Source: Steinernema hermaphroditum (Eukaryota > Nematoda > Chromadorea > Rhabditida > Steinernematidae). From it: a stretch of 25,563 nt of DNA. The stretch spans positions 1 to 25,563 of the forward strand of contig JAUCMV010000038.1 in the NCBI GenBank assembly GCA_030435675.1. The letters are read 5' to 3'. Below, in pieces: positions 1 through 12,320 of this stretch. Within the stretch, counting starts at the first letter, position 1. Each line of letters starts with the position of its first letter. The position numbers and the translations under genes were made by a program. The notes beneath the pieces are model-generated. The model saw only the letters and a program-made list of their open reading frames with translations. It was not told where the DNA came from and did not search any database.

Positions 1-919
1 GGCCTTGTTCATACCAAAAAGCTCTGCATCTGACCCTCCTGCTCCAAAGTACCATAGCATTTTTATGATTGGATCTTGTAGAACTGCACGAGCCTGATCG
101 AACGCGCCTACTCCCGTTGGGATTACTGTGGACTATCTTAGTTTCCTGCAAAACTTTCAATTCGAGACAGCAGGGCCCTTGCTCATACCAAAAGCTCTGC
201 ATCTGACCCTCCTGCTCCAAAGTACCATAGCATTTTTATGATTGGAGTCTTGTAGAACTGCACGAGCCTGATGATCGAACGCGCCTACTCCCGTTGGATT
301 TACTGTGGACTATCTTAGTTTCCTGCAAAACTTTCAATTCGAGACAGACAGCAGGGCCCTTGCTCATACCAAAAGCTCTGCATCTGACCCTCCTGCTCCA
401 AAGTACCATAGCATTTTTATGATTGGATCTTGTAGAACTGCACGAGCCTGATCGAACGCGCCTATTCCCGTTGGGATTACTGTGGACTATCTTAGTTTCC
501 TGCAAAACTTTCAATTCGAGACAGCAGGGCCCTTGCTCATACCAAGAGCTCTGCATCTGACCCTCCTGCTCCAAAGTACCATAGCATTTTTATGATTGGA
601 TCTTGTAGAACTGCACGAGCCTGATCGAACGCGCCTACTCCCGTTGGGATTACTGTGGACTATCTTAGTTTCCTGCAAAACTTTCAATTCGAGACAGCAG
701 GGCCCTTGCTCATACCAAAAGCTCTGCATCTGACCCTCCTGCTCCAAAGTACCATAGCATTTTTATGATTGGATCTTGTAGAACTGCACGAGCCTGATCG
801 AACGCGCCTATTCCCGTTGGGATTACTGTGGACTATCTTAGTTTCCTGCAAAACTTTCAATTCGAGACAGATAGGGACCCTTGTTCCAAGAGCTCTGCAT
901 CTGACCCTCCTGCTCCAAA

Positions 920-1110
920 CCATACCATAGCTTGTAGAACTGCACGAGCCTGATCGAACGCGCCTATCTCCCGTTGGGATTTACTGTGGACTATCTTAGT
1001 TTCCTGCAAAACTTTCAATTCGAGACAGACAGCAAAAGCTCTGCATCTGACCCTCCTGCTCCAAAGTACCATAGCATTTTTATGATTGGATCATTTTTAT
1101 GTGGAGAACT
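920..1110. repeat. Cluster of small indels in two adjacent monomers
   Basis: Three events lie within 200 bp. Near 930 the segment from CATTTTTATG to GGAT is missing, so ACCATAG runs straight into CTTGTAGAAC. Near 1,030 the head is shortened to GACAGACAGCAAAAGCTC, losing GGGCCCTTGCTCATACC. At 1,076-1,101 CATTTTTATG occurs twice, the second time after GGAT and followed by GTGGAGAAC. The monomers before and after are normal. Confidence 0.8.
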
Positions 1111-2410
1111 GCACGAGCCTGATCGAACGCGCCTACTCCCGTTGGGATTACTGTGGACTATCTTAGTTTCCTGCAAAACTTTCAATTCGAGACAGCAGGG
1201 CCCTTGCTCATACCAAAGAGCTCTGCATCTGACCCTCCTGCTCCAAAGTACCATAGCATTTTTATGATTGGATCTTGTAGAACTGCACGAGCCTGATCGA
1301 ACGCGCCTATTCCCGTTGGGATTACTGTGGACTATCTTAGTTTCCTGCAAAACTTTCAATTCGAGACAGCAGGGCCCTTGCTCATACCAAAAGCTCTGCA
1401 TCTGACCCTCCTGCTCCAAAGTACCATAGCATTTTTATGATTGGATCTTGTAGAACTGCACGAGCCTGATCGAACGCGCCTATTCCCGTTGGGATTACTG
1501 TGGACTATCTTAGTTTCCTGCAAAACTTTCAATTCGAGACAGCAGGGCCCTTGCTCATACCAAGAGCTCTGCATCTGACCCTCCTGCTCCAAAGTACCAT
1601 AGCATTTTTATGATTGGATCTTGTAGAACTGCACGAGCCTGATCGAACGCGCCTACTCCCGTTGGGATTACTGTGGACTATCTTAGTTTCCTGCAAAACT
1701 TTCAATTCGAGACAGCAGGGCCCTTGCTCATACCAAGAGCTCTGCATCTGACCCTCCTGCTCCAAAGTACCATAGCATTTTTATGATTGGATCTTGTAGA
1801 ACTGCACGAGCCTGATCGAACGCGCCTACTCCCGTTGGATTACTGTGGACTATCTTAGTTTCCTGCAAAACTTTCAATTCGAGACAGCAGGGCCTTGCTC
1901 ATACCAAAAGTCTGCATCTGACCCTCCTGCTCCAAAGTACCATAGCATTTTTATGATTGGATCTTGTAGAACTGCACGAGCCTGATCGAACGCGCCTATT
2001 CCCGTTGGATTTACTGTGGACTATCTTAGTTTCCTGCAAAACTTTCAATTCGAGACAGCAGGGCCCTTGCTCATACCAAAAGCTCTGCATCTGACCCTCC
2101 TGCTCCAAAGTACCATAGCATTTTTATGATTGGATCTTGTAGAACTGCACGAGCCTGATCGAACGCGCCTATTCCCGTTGGGATTACTGTGGACTATCTT
2201 AGTTTCCTGCAAAACTTTCAATTCGAGACAGCAGGGCCCTTGCTCATACCAAAAGCTCTGCATCTGACCCTCCTGCTCCAAAGTACCATAGCATTTTTAT
2301 GATTGGATCTTGTAGAACTGCACGAGCCTGATCGAACGCGCCTATTCCCGTTGGGATTTACTGTGGACTATCTTAGTTTCCTGCAAAACTTTCAATTCGA
2401 GACAGCAGGG

Positions 2411-2422
2411 CTCTGCATCTGA
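2411..2422. repeat. 12-bp templated insertion in a monomer head
   Basis: CTCTGCATCTGA is inserted between CAGGG and CCCTTGCTCAT, splitting the GGGCCC palindrome. The same 12 bases occur in their normal place about 40 bp downstream, so the insertion is copied from the unit itself. The head continues with the unusual ACCAAATGAGCTC. Confidence 0.85.
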
Positions 2423-2963
2423 CCCTTGCTCATACCAAATGAGCTCTGCATCTGACCCTCCTGCTCCAAAGTACCATAGCATTTTTATGATTGGATCTTG
2501 TAGAACTGCACGAGCCTGATCGAACGCGCCTACTCCCGTTGGATTTACTGTGGACTATCTTAGTTTCCTGCAAAACTTTCAATTCGAGACAGCAGGGCCC
2601 TTGCTCATACCAAGAGCTCTGCATCTGACCCTCCTGCTCCAAAGTACCATAGCATTTTTATGATTGGATCTTGTAGAACTGCACGAGCCTGATCGAACGC
2701 GCCTATTCCCGTTGGGATTACTGTGGACTATCTTAGTTTCCTGCAAAACTTTCAATTCGAGACAGATAGGGCCTTGTTCATACCAAAGAGCTCTGCATCT
2801 GACCCTCCTGCTCCAAAGTACCATAGCATTTTTATGATTGGATCTTGTAGAACTGCACGAGCCTGATCGAACGCGCCTACTCCCGTTGGGATTACTGTGG
2901 ACTATCTTAGTTTCCTGCAAACTTTCAATTCGAGACAGCAGGGCCCTTGCTCATACCAAAGAG

Positions 2964-3087
2964 CTCTGCATCTGACCCTCCTGCTCCAAAGTACCATAGC
3001 ATTTTTATGATTGGATCTTGTAGAACTCTGCATCTGACCCTCCTGCTCCAAAGTACCATAGCATTTTTATGATTGGATCTTGTAGAA
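2964..3087. repeat. 62-bp partial-monomer tandem duplication
   Basis: The stretch from CTCTGCATCTGACC to CTTGTAGAA occurs twice in a row (2,964-3,025 and 3,026-3,087), creating a unit about 235 bp long. At the junction GTAGAA joins CTCTGC. The two copies look identical. The normal GCACGAGCCTG follows only the second copy. Confidence 0.9.
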
Positions 3088-4379
3088 CTGCACGAGCCTG
3101 ATCGAACGCGCCTATTCCCGTTGGGATTACTGTGGACTATCTTAGTTTCCTGCAAAACTTTCAATTCGAGACAGCAGGGCCCTTGCTCATACCAAGAGCT
3201 CTGCATCTGACCCTCCTGCTCCAAAGTACCATAGCATTTTTATGATTGGATCTTGTAGAACTGCACGAGCCTGATCGAACGCGCCTATTCCCGTTGGATT
3301 TACTGTGGACTATCTTAGTTTCCTGCAAAACTTTCAATTCGAGACAGCAGGGCCCTTGCTCATACCAAAAGCTCTGCATCTGACCCTCCTGCTCCAAAGT
3401 ACCATAGCATTTTTATGATTGGATCTTGTAGAACTGCACGAGCCTGATCGAACGCGCCTATTCCCGTTGGGATTACTGTGGACTATCTTAGTTTCCTGCA
3501 AAACTTTCAATTCGAGACAGATAGGGCCTTGTTCATACCAAGAGCTCTGCATCTGACCCTCCTGCTCCAAAGTACCATAGCATTTTTATGATTGGATCTT
3601 GTAGAACTGCACGAGCCTGATCGAACGCGCCTACTCCCGTTGGATTTACTGTGGACTATCTTAGTTTCCTGCAAAACTTTCAATTCGAGACAGCAGGGCC
3701 CTTGCTCATACCAAGAGCTCTGCATCTGACCCTCCTGCTCCAAAGTACCATAGCATTTTTATGATTGGATCTTGTAGAACTGCACGAGCCTGATCGAACG
3801 CGCCTACTCCCGTTGGATTACTGTGGACTATCTTAGTTTCCTGCAAAACTTTCAATTCGAGACAGCAGGGCCCTTGCTCATACCAAAAGCTCTGCATCTG
3901 ACCCTCCTGCTCCAAAGTACCATAGCATTTTTATGATTGGATCTTGTAGAACTGCACGAGCCTGATCGAACGCGCCTATTCCCGTTGGATTACTGTGGAC
4001 TATCTTAGTTTCCTGCAAAACTTTCAATTCGAGACAGCAGGGCCCTTGCTCATACCAAAGAGCTCTGCATCTGACCCTCCTGCTCCAAAGTACCATAGCA
4101 TTTTTATGATTGGATCTTGTAGAACTGCACGAGCCTGATCGAACGCGCCTACTCCCGTTGGATTTACTGTGGACTATCTTAGTTTCCTGCAAAACTTTCA
4201 ATTCGAGACAGCAGGGCCCTTGCTCATACCAAAGAGCTCTGCATCTGACCCTCCTGCTCCAAAGTACCATAGCATTTTTATGATTGGATCTTGTAGAACT
4301 GCACGAGCCTGATCGAACGCGCCTATTCCCGTTGGGATTACTGTGGACTATCTTAGTTTCCTGCAAAACTTTCAATTCG

Positions 4380-4612
4380 AGACAGCAGGGCCCCAAGAGT
4401 TGCATCTGACCCTCCTGCTCCAAAGTTAGCATTTTTATGATTGGACTATCTTAGTTTCCTGCAAAACTTTCAATTCGAGACAGAGGGCCCTTGCTCATAC
4501 CAAGAGCTCTGCATCTGACCCTCCTGCTCCAAAGTACCATAGCATTTTTATGATTGGATCTTGTAGAACTGCACGAGCCTGAGAACGCGCCCGCACGAGC
4601 CTGATACCATAG
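4380..4612. repeat. Rearranged monomers: 59-bp deletion, then partial duplication
   Basis: Near 4,393 the head is shortened to GGGCCCCAAGAGTTGC and near 4,425 ACCA is lost. At about 4,443 ATTGGA joins CTATCTTAG directly. That removes about 59 bp between two TGGA occurrences, a microhomology-type junction. In the next unit, at 4,571-4,612, GCACGAGCCTGAGAACGCGCC is followed by CGCACGAGCCTGAT and then ACCATAGCATTTTT, so the middle of the unit (ACCATAGC to GCCTGAT) is repeated before the unit is completed. Confidence 0.82.
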
Positions 4613-6289
4613 CATTTTTATGATTGGATCTTGTAGAACTGCACGAGCCTGATCGAACGCGCCTACTCCCGCTGGATTTACTGTGGACTATCTTAGTTTC
4701 CTGCAAAACTTTCAATTCGAGACAGCAGGGCCCTTGCTCATACCAAGAGCTCTGCATCTGACCCTCCTGCTCCAAAGTACCATAGCATTTTTATGATTGG
4801 ATCTTGTAGAACTGCACGAGCCTGATCGAACGCGCCTACTCCCGTTGGGATTACTGTGGACTATCTTAGTTTCCTGCAAAACTTTCAATTCGAGACAGCA
4901 GGGCCCTTGCTCATACCAAGAGCTCTGCATCTGACCCTCCTGCTCCAAAGTACCATAGCATTTTTATGATTGGATCTTGTAGAACTGCACGAGCCTGATC
5001 GAACGCGCCTATTCCCGTTGGGATTACTGTGGACTATCTTAGTTTCCTGCAAAACTTTCAATTCGAGACAGATAGGGCCTTGTTCAACCAAAGAGCTCTG
5101 CATCTGACCCTCCTGCTCCAAAGTACCATAGCATTTTTATGATTGGATCTTGTAGAACTGCACGAGCCTGATCGAACGCGCCTACTCCCGTTGGGATTTA
5201 CTGTGGACTATCTTAGTTTCCTGCAAAACTTTCAATTCGAGACAGCAGGGCCCTTGCTCATACCAAGAGCTCTGCATCTGACCCTCCTGCTCCAAAGTAC
5301 CATAGCATTTTTATGATTGGATCTTGTAGAACTGCACGAGCCTGATCGAACGCGCCTACTCCCGTTGGATTTACTGTGGACTATCTTAGTTTCCTGCAAA
5401 ACTTTCAATTCGAGACAGCAGGGCCTTGCTCATACCAAGAGCTCTGCATCTGACCCTCCTGCTCCAAAGTACCATAGCATTTTTATGATTGGATCTTGTA
5501 GAACTGCACGAGCCTGATCGAACGCGCCTATTCCCGTTGGATTTACTGTGGACTATCTTAGTTTCCTGCAAAACTTTCAATTCGAGACAGACTAGGGCCT
5601 TGTTCATACCAAAGAGCTCTGCATCTGACCCTCCTGCTCCAAAGTACCATAGCATTTTTATGATTGGATCTTGTAGAACTGCACGAGCCTGATCGAACGC
5701 GCCTACTCCCGTTGGATTTACTGTGGACTATCTTAGTTTCCTGCAAAACTTTCAATTCGAGACAGCAGGGCCCTTGCTCATACCAAAAGCTCTGCATCTG
5801 ACCCTCCTGCTCCAAAGTACAAATCATACATTTTTATGATTGGATCTTGTAGAACTGCACGAGCCTGATCGAACGCGCCTATTCCCGTTGGGATTACTGT
5901 GGACTATCTTAGTTTCCTGCAAAACTTTCAATTCGAGACAGCAGGGCCTTGCTCATACCAAAGAGCTCTGCATCTGACCCTCCTGCTCCAAAGTACCATA
6001 GCATTTTTATGATTGGATCTTGTAGAACTGCACGAGCCTGATCGAACGCGCCTACTCCCGTTGGATTTACTGTGGACTATCTTAGTTTCCTGCAAAACTT
6101 TCAATTCGAGACAGCAGGGCCCTTGCTCATACCAAGAGCTCTGCATCTGACCCTCCTGCTCCAAAGTACCATAGCATTTTTATGATTGGATCTTGTAGAA
6201 CTGCACGAGCCTGATCGAACGCGCCTATTCCCGTTGGGATTACTGTGGACTATCTTAGTTTCCTGCAAAACTTTCAATTCGAGACACAG

Positions 6290-6345
6290 GGCCTTGTTCA
6301 TACCAAAGAGCTCTGCATCTGACCCTGACTGTGGACTATCTTAGT
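6290..6345. repeat. Monomer with an ~86-bp internal deletion
   Basis: A normal head and CTCTGCATCTGACCCT are followed at about 6,327 by GACTGTGGACTATC, skipping the middle of the unit from CCTGCTCC to the GTTGGGATT region. About 86 bp is lost, half a monomer, leaving a short unit between two full-length ones. Confidence 0.85.
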
Positions 6346-7035
6346 TTCCTGCAAAACTTTCAATTCGAGACAGCAGGGCCCTTGCTCATACCAAAGAGCT
6401 CTGCATCTGACCCTCACTGCTCCAAAGTACCATAGCATTTTTATGATTGGATCTTGTAGAACTGCACGAGCCTGATCGAACGCGCCTATTCCCGTTGGGA
6501 TTACTGTGGACTATCTTAGTTTCCTGCAAAACTTTCAATTCGAGACAGCAGGGCCTTGCTCATACCAAGAGCTCTGCATCTGACCCTCCTGCTCCAAAGT
6601 ACCATAGCATTTTTATGATTGGATCTTGTAGAACTGCACGAGCCTGATCGAACGCGCCTACTCCCGTTGGATTTACTGTGGACTATCTTAGTTTCCTGCA
6701 AAACTTTCAATTCGAGACAGCAGGGCCCTTGCTCATACCAAGAGCTCTGCATCTGACCCTCCTGCTCCAAAGTACCATAGCATTTTTATGATTGGATCTT
6801 GTAGAACTGCACGAGCCTGATCGAACGCGCCTACTCCCGTTGGGATTTACTGTGGACTATCTTAGTTTCCTGCAAAACTTTCAATTCGAGACAGCAGGGC
6901 CTTGCTCACAAAGAGCTCTGCATCTGACCCTCCTGCTCCAAAGTACCATAGCATTTTTATGATTGGATCTTGTAGAACTGCACGAGCCTGATCGAACGCG
7001 CCTACTCCCGTTGGATTTACTGTGGACTATCTTAG

Positions 7036-7061
7036 TTTCCTGCAAAACTTTCCTGCAAAAC
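7036..7061. repeat. 13-bp direct duplication
   Basis: TTTCCTGCAAAAC occurs twice in tandem (7,036-7,048 and 7,049-7,061) in the otherwise invariant block before TTTCAATTCGAGACAG. Replication slippage is the simple explanation. Confidence 0.92.
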
Positions 7062-7430
7062 TTTCAATTCGAGACAGCAGGGCCCTTGCTCATACCAAGA
7101 GCTCTGCATCTGACCCTCCTGCTCCAAAGTACCATAGCATTTTTATGATTGGATCTTGTAGAACTGCACGAGCCTGATCGAACGCGCCTATTCCCGTTGG
7201 ATTTACTGTGGACTATCTTAGTTTCCTGCAAAACTTTCAATTCGAGACAGCAGGGCCTTGCTCATACCAAAGCAGCTCTGCATCTGACCCTCCTGCTCCA
7301 AAGTACCATAGCATTTTTATGATTGGATCTTGTAGAACTGCACGAGCCTGATCGAACGCGCCTACTCCCGTTGGATTTACTGTGGACTATCTTAGTTTCC
7401 TGCAAAACTTTCAATTCGAGACAGCAGGGC

Positions 7431-7460
7431 CTACTCCCTTGACTATCATGCAAAACTTTC
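7431..7460. repeat. Scrambled patch replacing a monomer head
   Basis: After CAGCAGGGCC the expected CTTGCTCATACC is replaced by CTACTCCCTTGACTATCATG and CAAAACTTTC, after which AAAGAGCTCTGC resumes. The patch reads like a compressed copy of the CTACTCCC...GACTATC...TGCAAAACTTTC part of the same unit, suggesting template switching within the array. Confidence 0.78.
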
Positions 7461-9200
7461 AAAGAGCTCTGCATCTGACCCTCCTGCTCCAAAGTACCAT
7501 AGCATTTTTATGATTGGATCTTGTAGAACTGCACGAGCCTGATCGAACGCGCCTATTCCCGTTGGATTTACTGTGGACTATCTTAGTTTCCTGCAAAACT
7601 TTCAATTCGAGACAGATAGGGCCTTGTTCATACCAAAGAGTTCTGCATCTGACCCTCCTGCTCCAAAGTACCATAGCATTTTTATGATTGGATCTTGTAG
7701 AACTGCACGAGCCTGATCGAACGCGCCTATTCCCGTTGGATTACTGTGGACTATCTTAGTTTCCTGCAAAACTTTCAATTCGAGACAGATAGGGCCTTGC
7801 TCAACCAAAGAGCTCTGCATCTGACCCTCCTGCTCCAAAGTACCATAGCATTTTTATGATTGGATCTTGTAGAACTGCACGAGCCTGATCGAACGCGCCT
7901 ATTCCCGTTGGATTTACTGTGGACTATCTTAGTTTCCTGCAAAACTTTCAATTCGAGACAGATAGGGCCTTGTTCATACCAAGAGTTCTGCATCTGACCC
8001 TCCTGCTCCAAAGTACCATAGCATTTTTATGATTGGATCTTGTAGAACTGCACGAGCCTGATCGAACGCGCCTACTCCCGTTGGATTTACTGTGGACTAT
8101 CTTAGTTTCCTGCAAAACTTTCAATTCGAGACAGCAGGGCCCTTGCTCATACCAAGAGCTCTGCATCTGACCCTCCTGCTCCAAAGTACCATAGCATTTT
8201 TATGATTGGATCTTGTAGAACTGCACGAGCCTGATCGAACGCGCCTACTCCCGTTGGATTACTGTGGACTATCTTAGTTTCCTGCAAAACTTTCAATTCG
8301 AGACAGCAGGGCCCTTGCTCATACCAAAGAGCTCTGCATCTGACCCTCCTGCTCCAAAGTACCATAGCATTTTTATGATTGGATCTTGTAGAACTGCACG
8401 AGCCTGATCGAACGCGCCTACTCCCGTTGGATTACTGTGGACTATCTTAGTTTCCTGCAAAACTTTCAATTCGAGACAGATAGGGCCTTGTTCATACCAA
8501 AGAGCTCTGCATCTGACCCTCCTGCTCCAAAGTACCATAGCATTTTTATGATTGGATCTTGTAGAACTGCACGAGCCTGATCGAACGCGCCTATTCCCGT
8601 TGGATTTACTGTGGACTATCTTAGTTTCCTGCAAAACTTTCAATTCGAGACAGCAGGGCCTTGCTCATACCAAAGAGCTCTGCATCTGACCCTCCTGCTC
8701 CAAAGTACCATAGCATTTTTATGATTGGATCTTGTAGAACTGCACGAGCCTGATCGAACGCGCCTACTCCCGTTGGATTTACTGTGGACTATCTTAGTTT
8801 CCTGCAAAACTTTCAATTCGAGACAGCAGGGCCCTTGCTCATACCAAAGAGCTCTGCATCTGACCCTCCTGCTCCAAAGTACCATAGCATTTTTATGATT
8901 GGATCTTGTAGAACTGCACGAGCCTGATCGAACGCGCCTATTCCCGTTGGGATTACTGTGGACTATCTTAGTTTCCTGCAAAACTTTCAATTCGAGACAG
9001 CAGGGCCCTTGCTCATACCAAAGAGCTCTGCATCTGACCCTCCTGCTCCAAAGTACCATAGCATTTTTATGATTGGATCTTGTAGAACTGCACGAGCCTG
9101 ATCGAACGCGCCTATTCCCGTTGGATTACTGTGGACTATCTTAGTTTCCTGCAAAACTTTCAATTCGAGACAGCAGGGCCCTTGTTCATACCAAAGAGCT

Positions 9201-9281
9201 CTGCATCTGACCCTCCTGCTCCAAAGTACCAAGCATTTTTCTGCATCTGACCCTCCTGCTCCAAAGTACCATAGCATTTTT
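9201..9281. repeat. ~40-bp partial-monomer tandem duplication
   Basis: CTGCATCTGACCCTCCTGCT and the bases up to CATTTTT occur twice in a row (9,201-9,240 and 9,241-9,281). The first copy has ACCAAGCATTTTT and the second the normal ACCATAGCATTTTT. The left edge is in the same CTGCATCTGACC block as the 62-bp duplication near 3,026. Confidence 0.88.
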
Positions 9282-9978
9282 ATGATTGGATCTTGTAGAA
9301 CTGCACGAGCCTGATCGAACGCGCCTATTCCCGTTGGGATTACTGTGGACTATCTTAGTTTCCTGCAAAACTTTCAATTCGAGACAGATAGGGCCTTGTT
9401 CATACAAAGAGTTCTGCATCTGACCCTCCTGCTCCAAAGTACCATAGCATTTTTATGATTGGATCTTGTAGAACTGCACGAGCCTGATCGAACGCGCCTA
9501 CTCCCGTTGGATTTACTGTGGACTATCTTAGTTTCCTGCAAAACTTTCAATTCGAGACAGCAGGGCCCTTGCTCATACCAAAGAGCTCTGCATCTGACCC
9601 TCCTGCTCCAAAGTACCATAGCATTTTTATGATTGGATCTTGTAGAACTGCACGAGCCTGATCGAACGCGCCTATTCCCGTTGGATTTACTGTGGACTAT
9701 CTTAGTTTCCTGCAAAACTTTCAATTCGAGACAGCAGGGCCTTGCTCATACCAAAGAGCTCTGCATCTGACCCTCCTGCTCCAAAGTACCATAGCATTTT
9801 TATGATTGGATCTTGTAGAACTGCACGAGCCTGATCGAACGCGCCTACTCCCGTTGGATTTACTGTGGACTATCTTAGTTTCCTGCAAAACTTTCAATTC
9901 GAGACAGCAGGGCCCTTGCTCATACCAAAGAGCTCTGCATCTGACCCTCCTGCTCCAAAGTACCATAGCATTTTTATG

Positions 9979-10002
9979 ATTGGATCTTGTATTGGATCTT
10001 GT
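9979..10002. repeat. 12-bp direct duplication
   Basis: ATTGGATCTTGT occurs twice in tandem and then continues into ATCTGCACGAGCC, where GAA of the normal GTAGAACTGC is lost. The next window reads GTTGGTTTTACTG, also atypical. Confidence 0.88.
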
Positions 10003-11855
10003 ATCTGCACGAGCCTGATCGAACGCGCCTACTCCCGTTGGTTTTACTGTGGACTATCTTAGTTTCCTGCAAAACTTTCAATTCGAGACAGCAGGGGCCT
10101 TGCTCATACCAAGAGCTCTGCATCTGACCCTCCTGCTCCAAAGTACCATAGCATTTTTATGATTGGATCTTGTAGAACTGCACGAGCCTGATCGAACGCG
10201 CCTATTCCCGTTGGATTTACTGTGGACTATCTTAGTTTCCTGCAAAACTTTCAATTCGAGACAGATAGGGCCTTGTTCATACCAAAGAGTTCTGCATCTG
10301 ACCCTCCTGCTCCAAAGTACCATAGCATTTTTATGATTGGATCTTGTAGAACTGCACGAGCCTGATCGAACGCGCCTATTCCCGTTGGATTACTGTGGAC
10401 TATCTTAGTTTCCTGCAAAACTTTCAATTCGAGACAGATAGGGCCTTGTTCAAAGAGTTCTGCATCTGACCCTCCTGCTCCAAAGTACCATAGCATTTTA
10501 TGATTGGATCTTGTAGAACTGCACGAGCCTGATCGAACGCGCCTACTCCCGTTGGATTTACTGTGGACTATCTTAGTTTCCTGCAAAACTTTCAATTCGA
10601 GACAGCAGGGCCCTTGCTCATACCAAGAGCTCTGCATCTGACCCTCCTGCTCCAAAGTACCATAGCATTTTTATGATTGGATCTTGTAGAACTGCACGAG
10701 CCTGATCGAACGCGCCTACTCCCGTTGGATTTACTGTGGACTATCTTAGTTTCCTGCAAAACTTTCAATTCGAGACAGCAGGGCCCTTGCTCATACCAAG
10801 AGCTCTGCATCTGACCCTCCTGCTCCAAAGTACCATAGCATTTTTATGATTGGATCTTGTAGAACTGCACGAGCCTGATCGAACGCGCCTATTCCCGTTG
10901 GGATTACTGTGGACTATCTTAGTTTCCTGCAAAACTTTCAATTCGAGACAGATAGGGCCTTGTTCACTCAAAGAGCTCTGCATCTGACCCTCCTGCTCCA
11001 AAGTACCATAGCATTTTTATGATTGGATCTTGTAGAACTGCACGAGCCTGATCGAACGCGCCTACTCCCGTTGGATTTACTGTGGACTATCTTAGTTTCC
11101 TGCAAAACTTTCAATTCGAGACAGATAGGGCCTTGTTCATACCAAGAGTTCTGCATCTGACCCTCCTGCTCCAAAGTACCATAGCATTTTTATGATTGGA
11201 TCTTGTAGAACTGCACGAGCCTGATCGAACGCGCCTACTCCCGTTGGATTTACTGTGGACTATCTTAGTTTCCTGCAAAACTTTCAATTCGAGACAGCAG
11301 GGCCCTTGCTCATACCAAAGAGCTCTGCATCTGACCCTCCTGCTCCAAAGTACCATAGCATTTTTATGATCGAGATCTTGTCGAACTGCACGCGAGCCTG
11401 ATCGAGCGCGCCTACTCTCGTTGGATTTACTGTGGACTATCTTAGTTTCCTGCAAAACTTTCAATTAGAGACAACAGGGCCCTTGCTCACACCAAGAGCT
11501 CTGCATCTGACCCTCCTGCTCCAAAGTACCATAGCATTTTTATGATCCGATCTTGTAGAACTGGGCGAGCCTGATCAGGCGCGCCTACTCTCGTTGGATT
11601 TACTGTGGACTATCTTAGTTTCCTGCAAAACTTTCAATTCGAGACAGATAGGGCCTTGTTCATAGCAAAAGTTCTGCATCTGACCCTCCTGCTCCAAAGT
11701 ACCATAGCATTTTTATGATTCCATCTTGTAGAACTGCACGAGCCTGATCGAACGCGCCTACTCTCGTTGGATTTACTGTGGAACTGTGCTCTTAGTTTCC
11801 TGCAAAACTTTCAATTCGAGACAGATAGGGCCCTTGCTCACACCAAGAGCTCTGC

Positions 11856-11899
11856 GAAAGTCCCTACTGCTCTTAGGCGCAACGGCGTTTCTGCCAGTC
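11856..11899. other. 44-bp block almost unrelated to the satellite unit
   Basis: Between a normal GAGCTCTGC and a normal GGATCTTGTAGAAC lie 44 bp where the family has about 43 bp. The first part still resembles the unit (GTCCCTACTGCTC against GACCCTCCTGCTC), but the rest (GGCGCAACGGCGTTTCTGCC) shows little match to the usual GTACCATAGCATTTTTATGA and is GC-rich. Retained length and residual match favour extreme local divergence or a conversion patch from a remote relative over insertion of foreign DNA. A local sequencing or assembly error is also possible. Confidence 0.7.
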
Positions 11900-12170
11900 G
11901 GATCTTGTAGAACTGCACGAGCCTGATCGAACGCGCCTACTCTCGTTGGATTTACTGTGGACTATCTTAGTTTCCTGCAAAACTTTCAATTCGAGACAGA
12001 TAGGGGCTTGTTCATAGCAAAGAGTTCTGCATCCCGACCCTCCTGCTCCAAAGTACCATATCATTTTTATGATTGGATCTTGTAGTACTGCACGAGCCTG
12101 ATCGAGCAGCGCCTACTCTCGTTGGATTTCCTGCGGACTATCTTAGTTTCCTGCAAAACTTTCAATTCGA

Positions 12171-12320
12171 GACAGCAGGGCCCTTCCTCCCACCAAGAGC
12201 TCTGCATCTGACCCTCCTGCTCCAAAGTACCATATCATTTTTATGATTCCATCTTGTAGAACTGCAAGAGCCTGATCGAACGCGCCTTCATCCCGTTGGG
12301 ATTACTGTGGACTATATTAG
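12171..12320. repeat. Distinct diverged monomer, first of a distant pair
   Basis: This unit has the rare head CCCTTCCTCCCACCAAGAGC with TATCATTTTTATGATTCC, CTGCAAGAGCCTG and a CCCGTTGGGATTACT window that is unusual in segment II. The unit before it has TTTCCTGCGGAC. The same combination recurs near 14,990-15,140. Confidence 0.75.

Larger units (their letters stand above)
1..11370. repeat. Segment I: moderately homogeneous monomers with many indels
   Basis: About 65 monomers. Heads are mostly CAGGGCCCTTGCTCATACC followed by AAGAGCTC, AAAGAGCTC or AAAAGCTC, mixed with an ATAGGGCCTTGTTCATACC head. The second variable window alternates irregularly between CTACTCCCGTTGGATTTACT, CTATTCCCGTTGGGATTACT and a form one base shorter (GTTGGATTACTG). 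Nearly all copies have TAGCATTTTTATG. Point substitutions elsewhere are rare, but partial duplications, deletions and templated insertions recur (listed separately). Some variant strings recur at a distance, such as a shortened ATAGGG head near 5,071, 7,788 and 10,950, hinting at an old long HOR that I could not define by eye. The GAGCTC and GGGCCC palindromes predict a SacI/ApaI ladder. The first monomer is cut by the window start. Confidence 0.85.

Noticed and set aside
974..1267. Plus-strand open frame of 97 codons, and similar shorter ones along the array
   Set aside because: It is satellite sequence throughout, extended by the indel cluster near 930-1,101; neighbouring monomers do not keep it open.
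3878..4432. Longest minus-strand open frame, 184 codons
   Set aside because: It spans monomers of altered length, whose indels happen to avoid the usual stop. The translation is the same repeated peptide with frameshifted segments, so it is an accident of indels and not a gene.
5820..5832. Possible foreign insertion at GTACAAATCATACATTTTT
   Set aside because: Only a few bases differ from the normal GTACCATAGCATTTTT, so it is an ordinary local mutation cluster.
5410..6720. Segmental duplication suggested by shared shortened heads (CAGGGCCTTGCTCATACC) near 5,420 and 6,550
   Set aside because: The following CTATTCCC/CTACTCCC windows differ between the two places, so only the head state is shared; conversion or recurrent loss of one C explains it.
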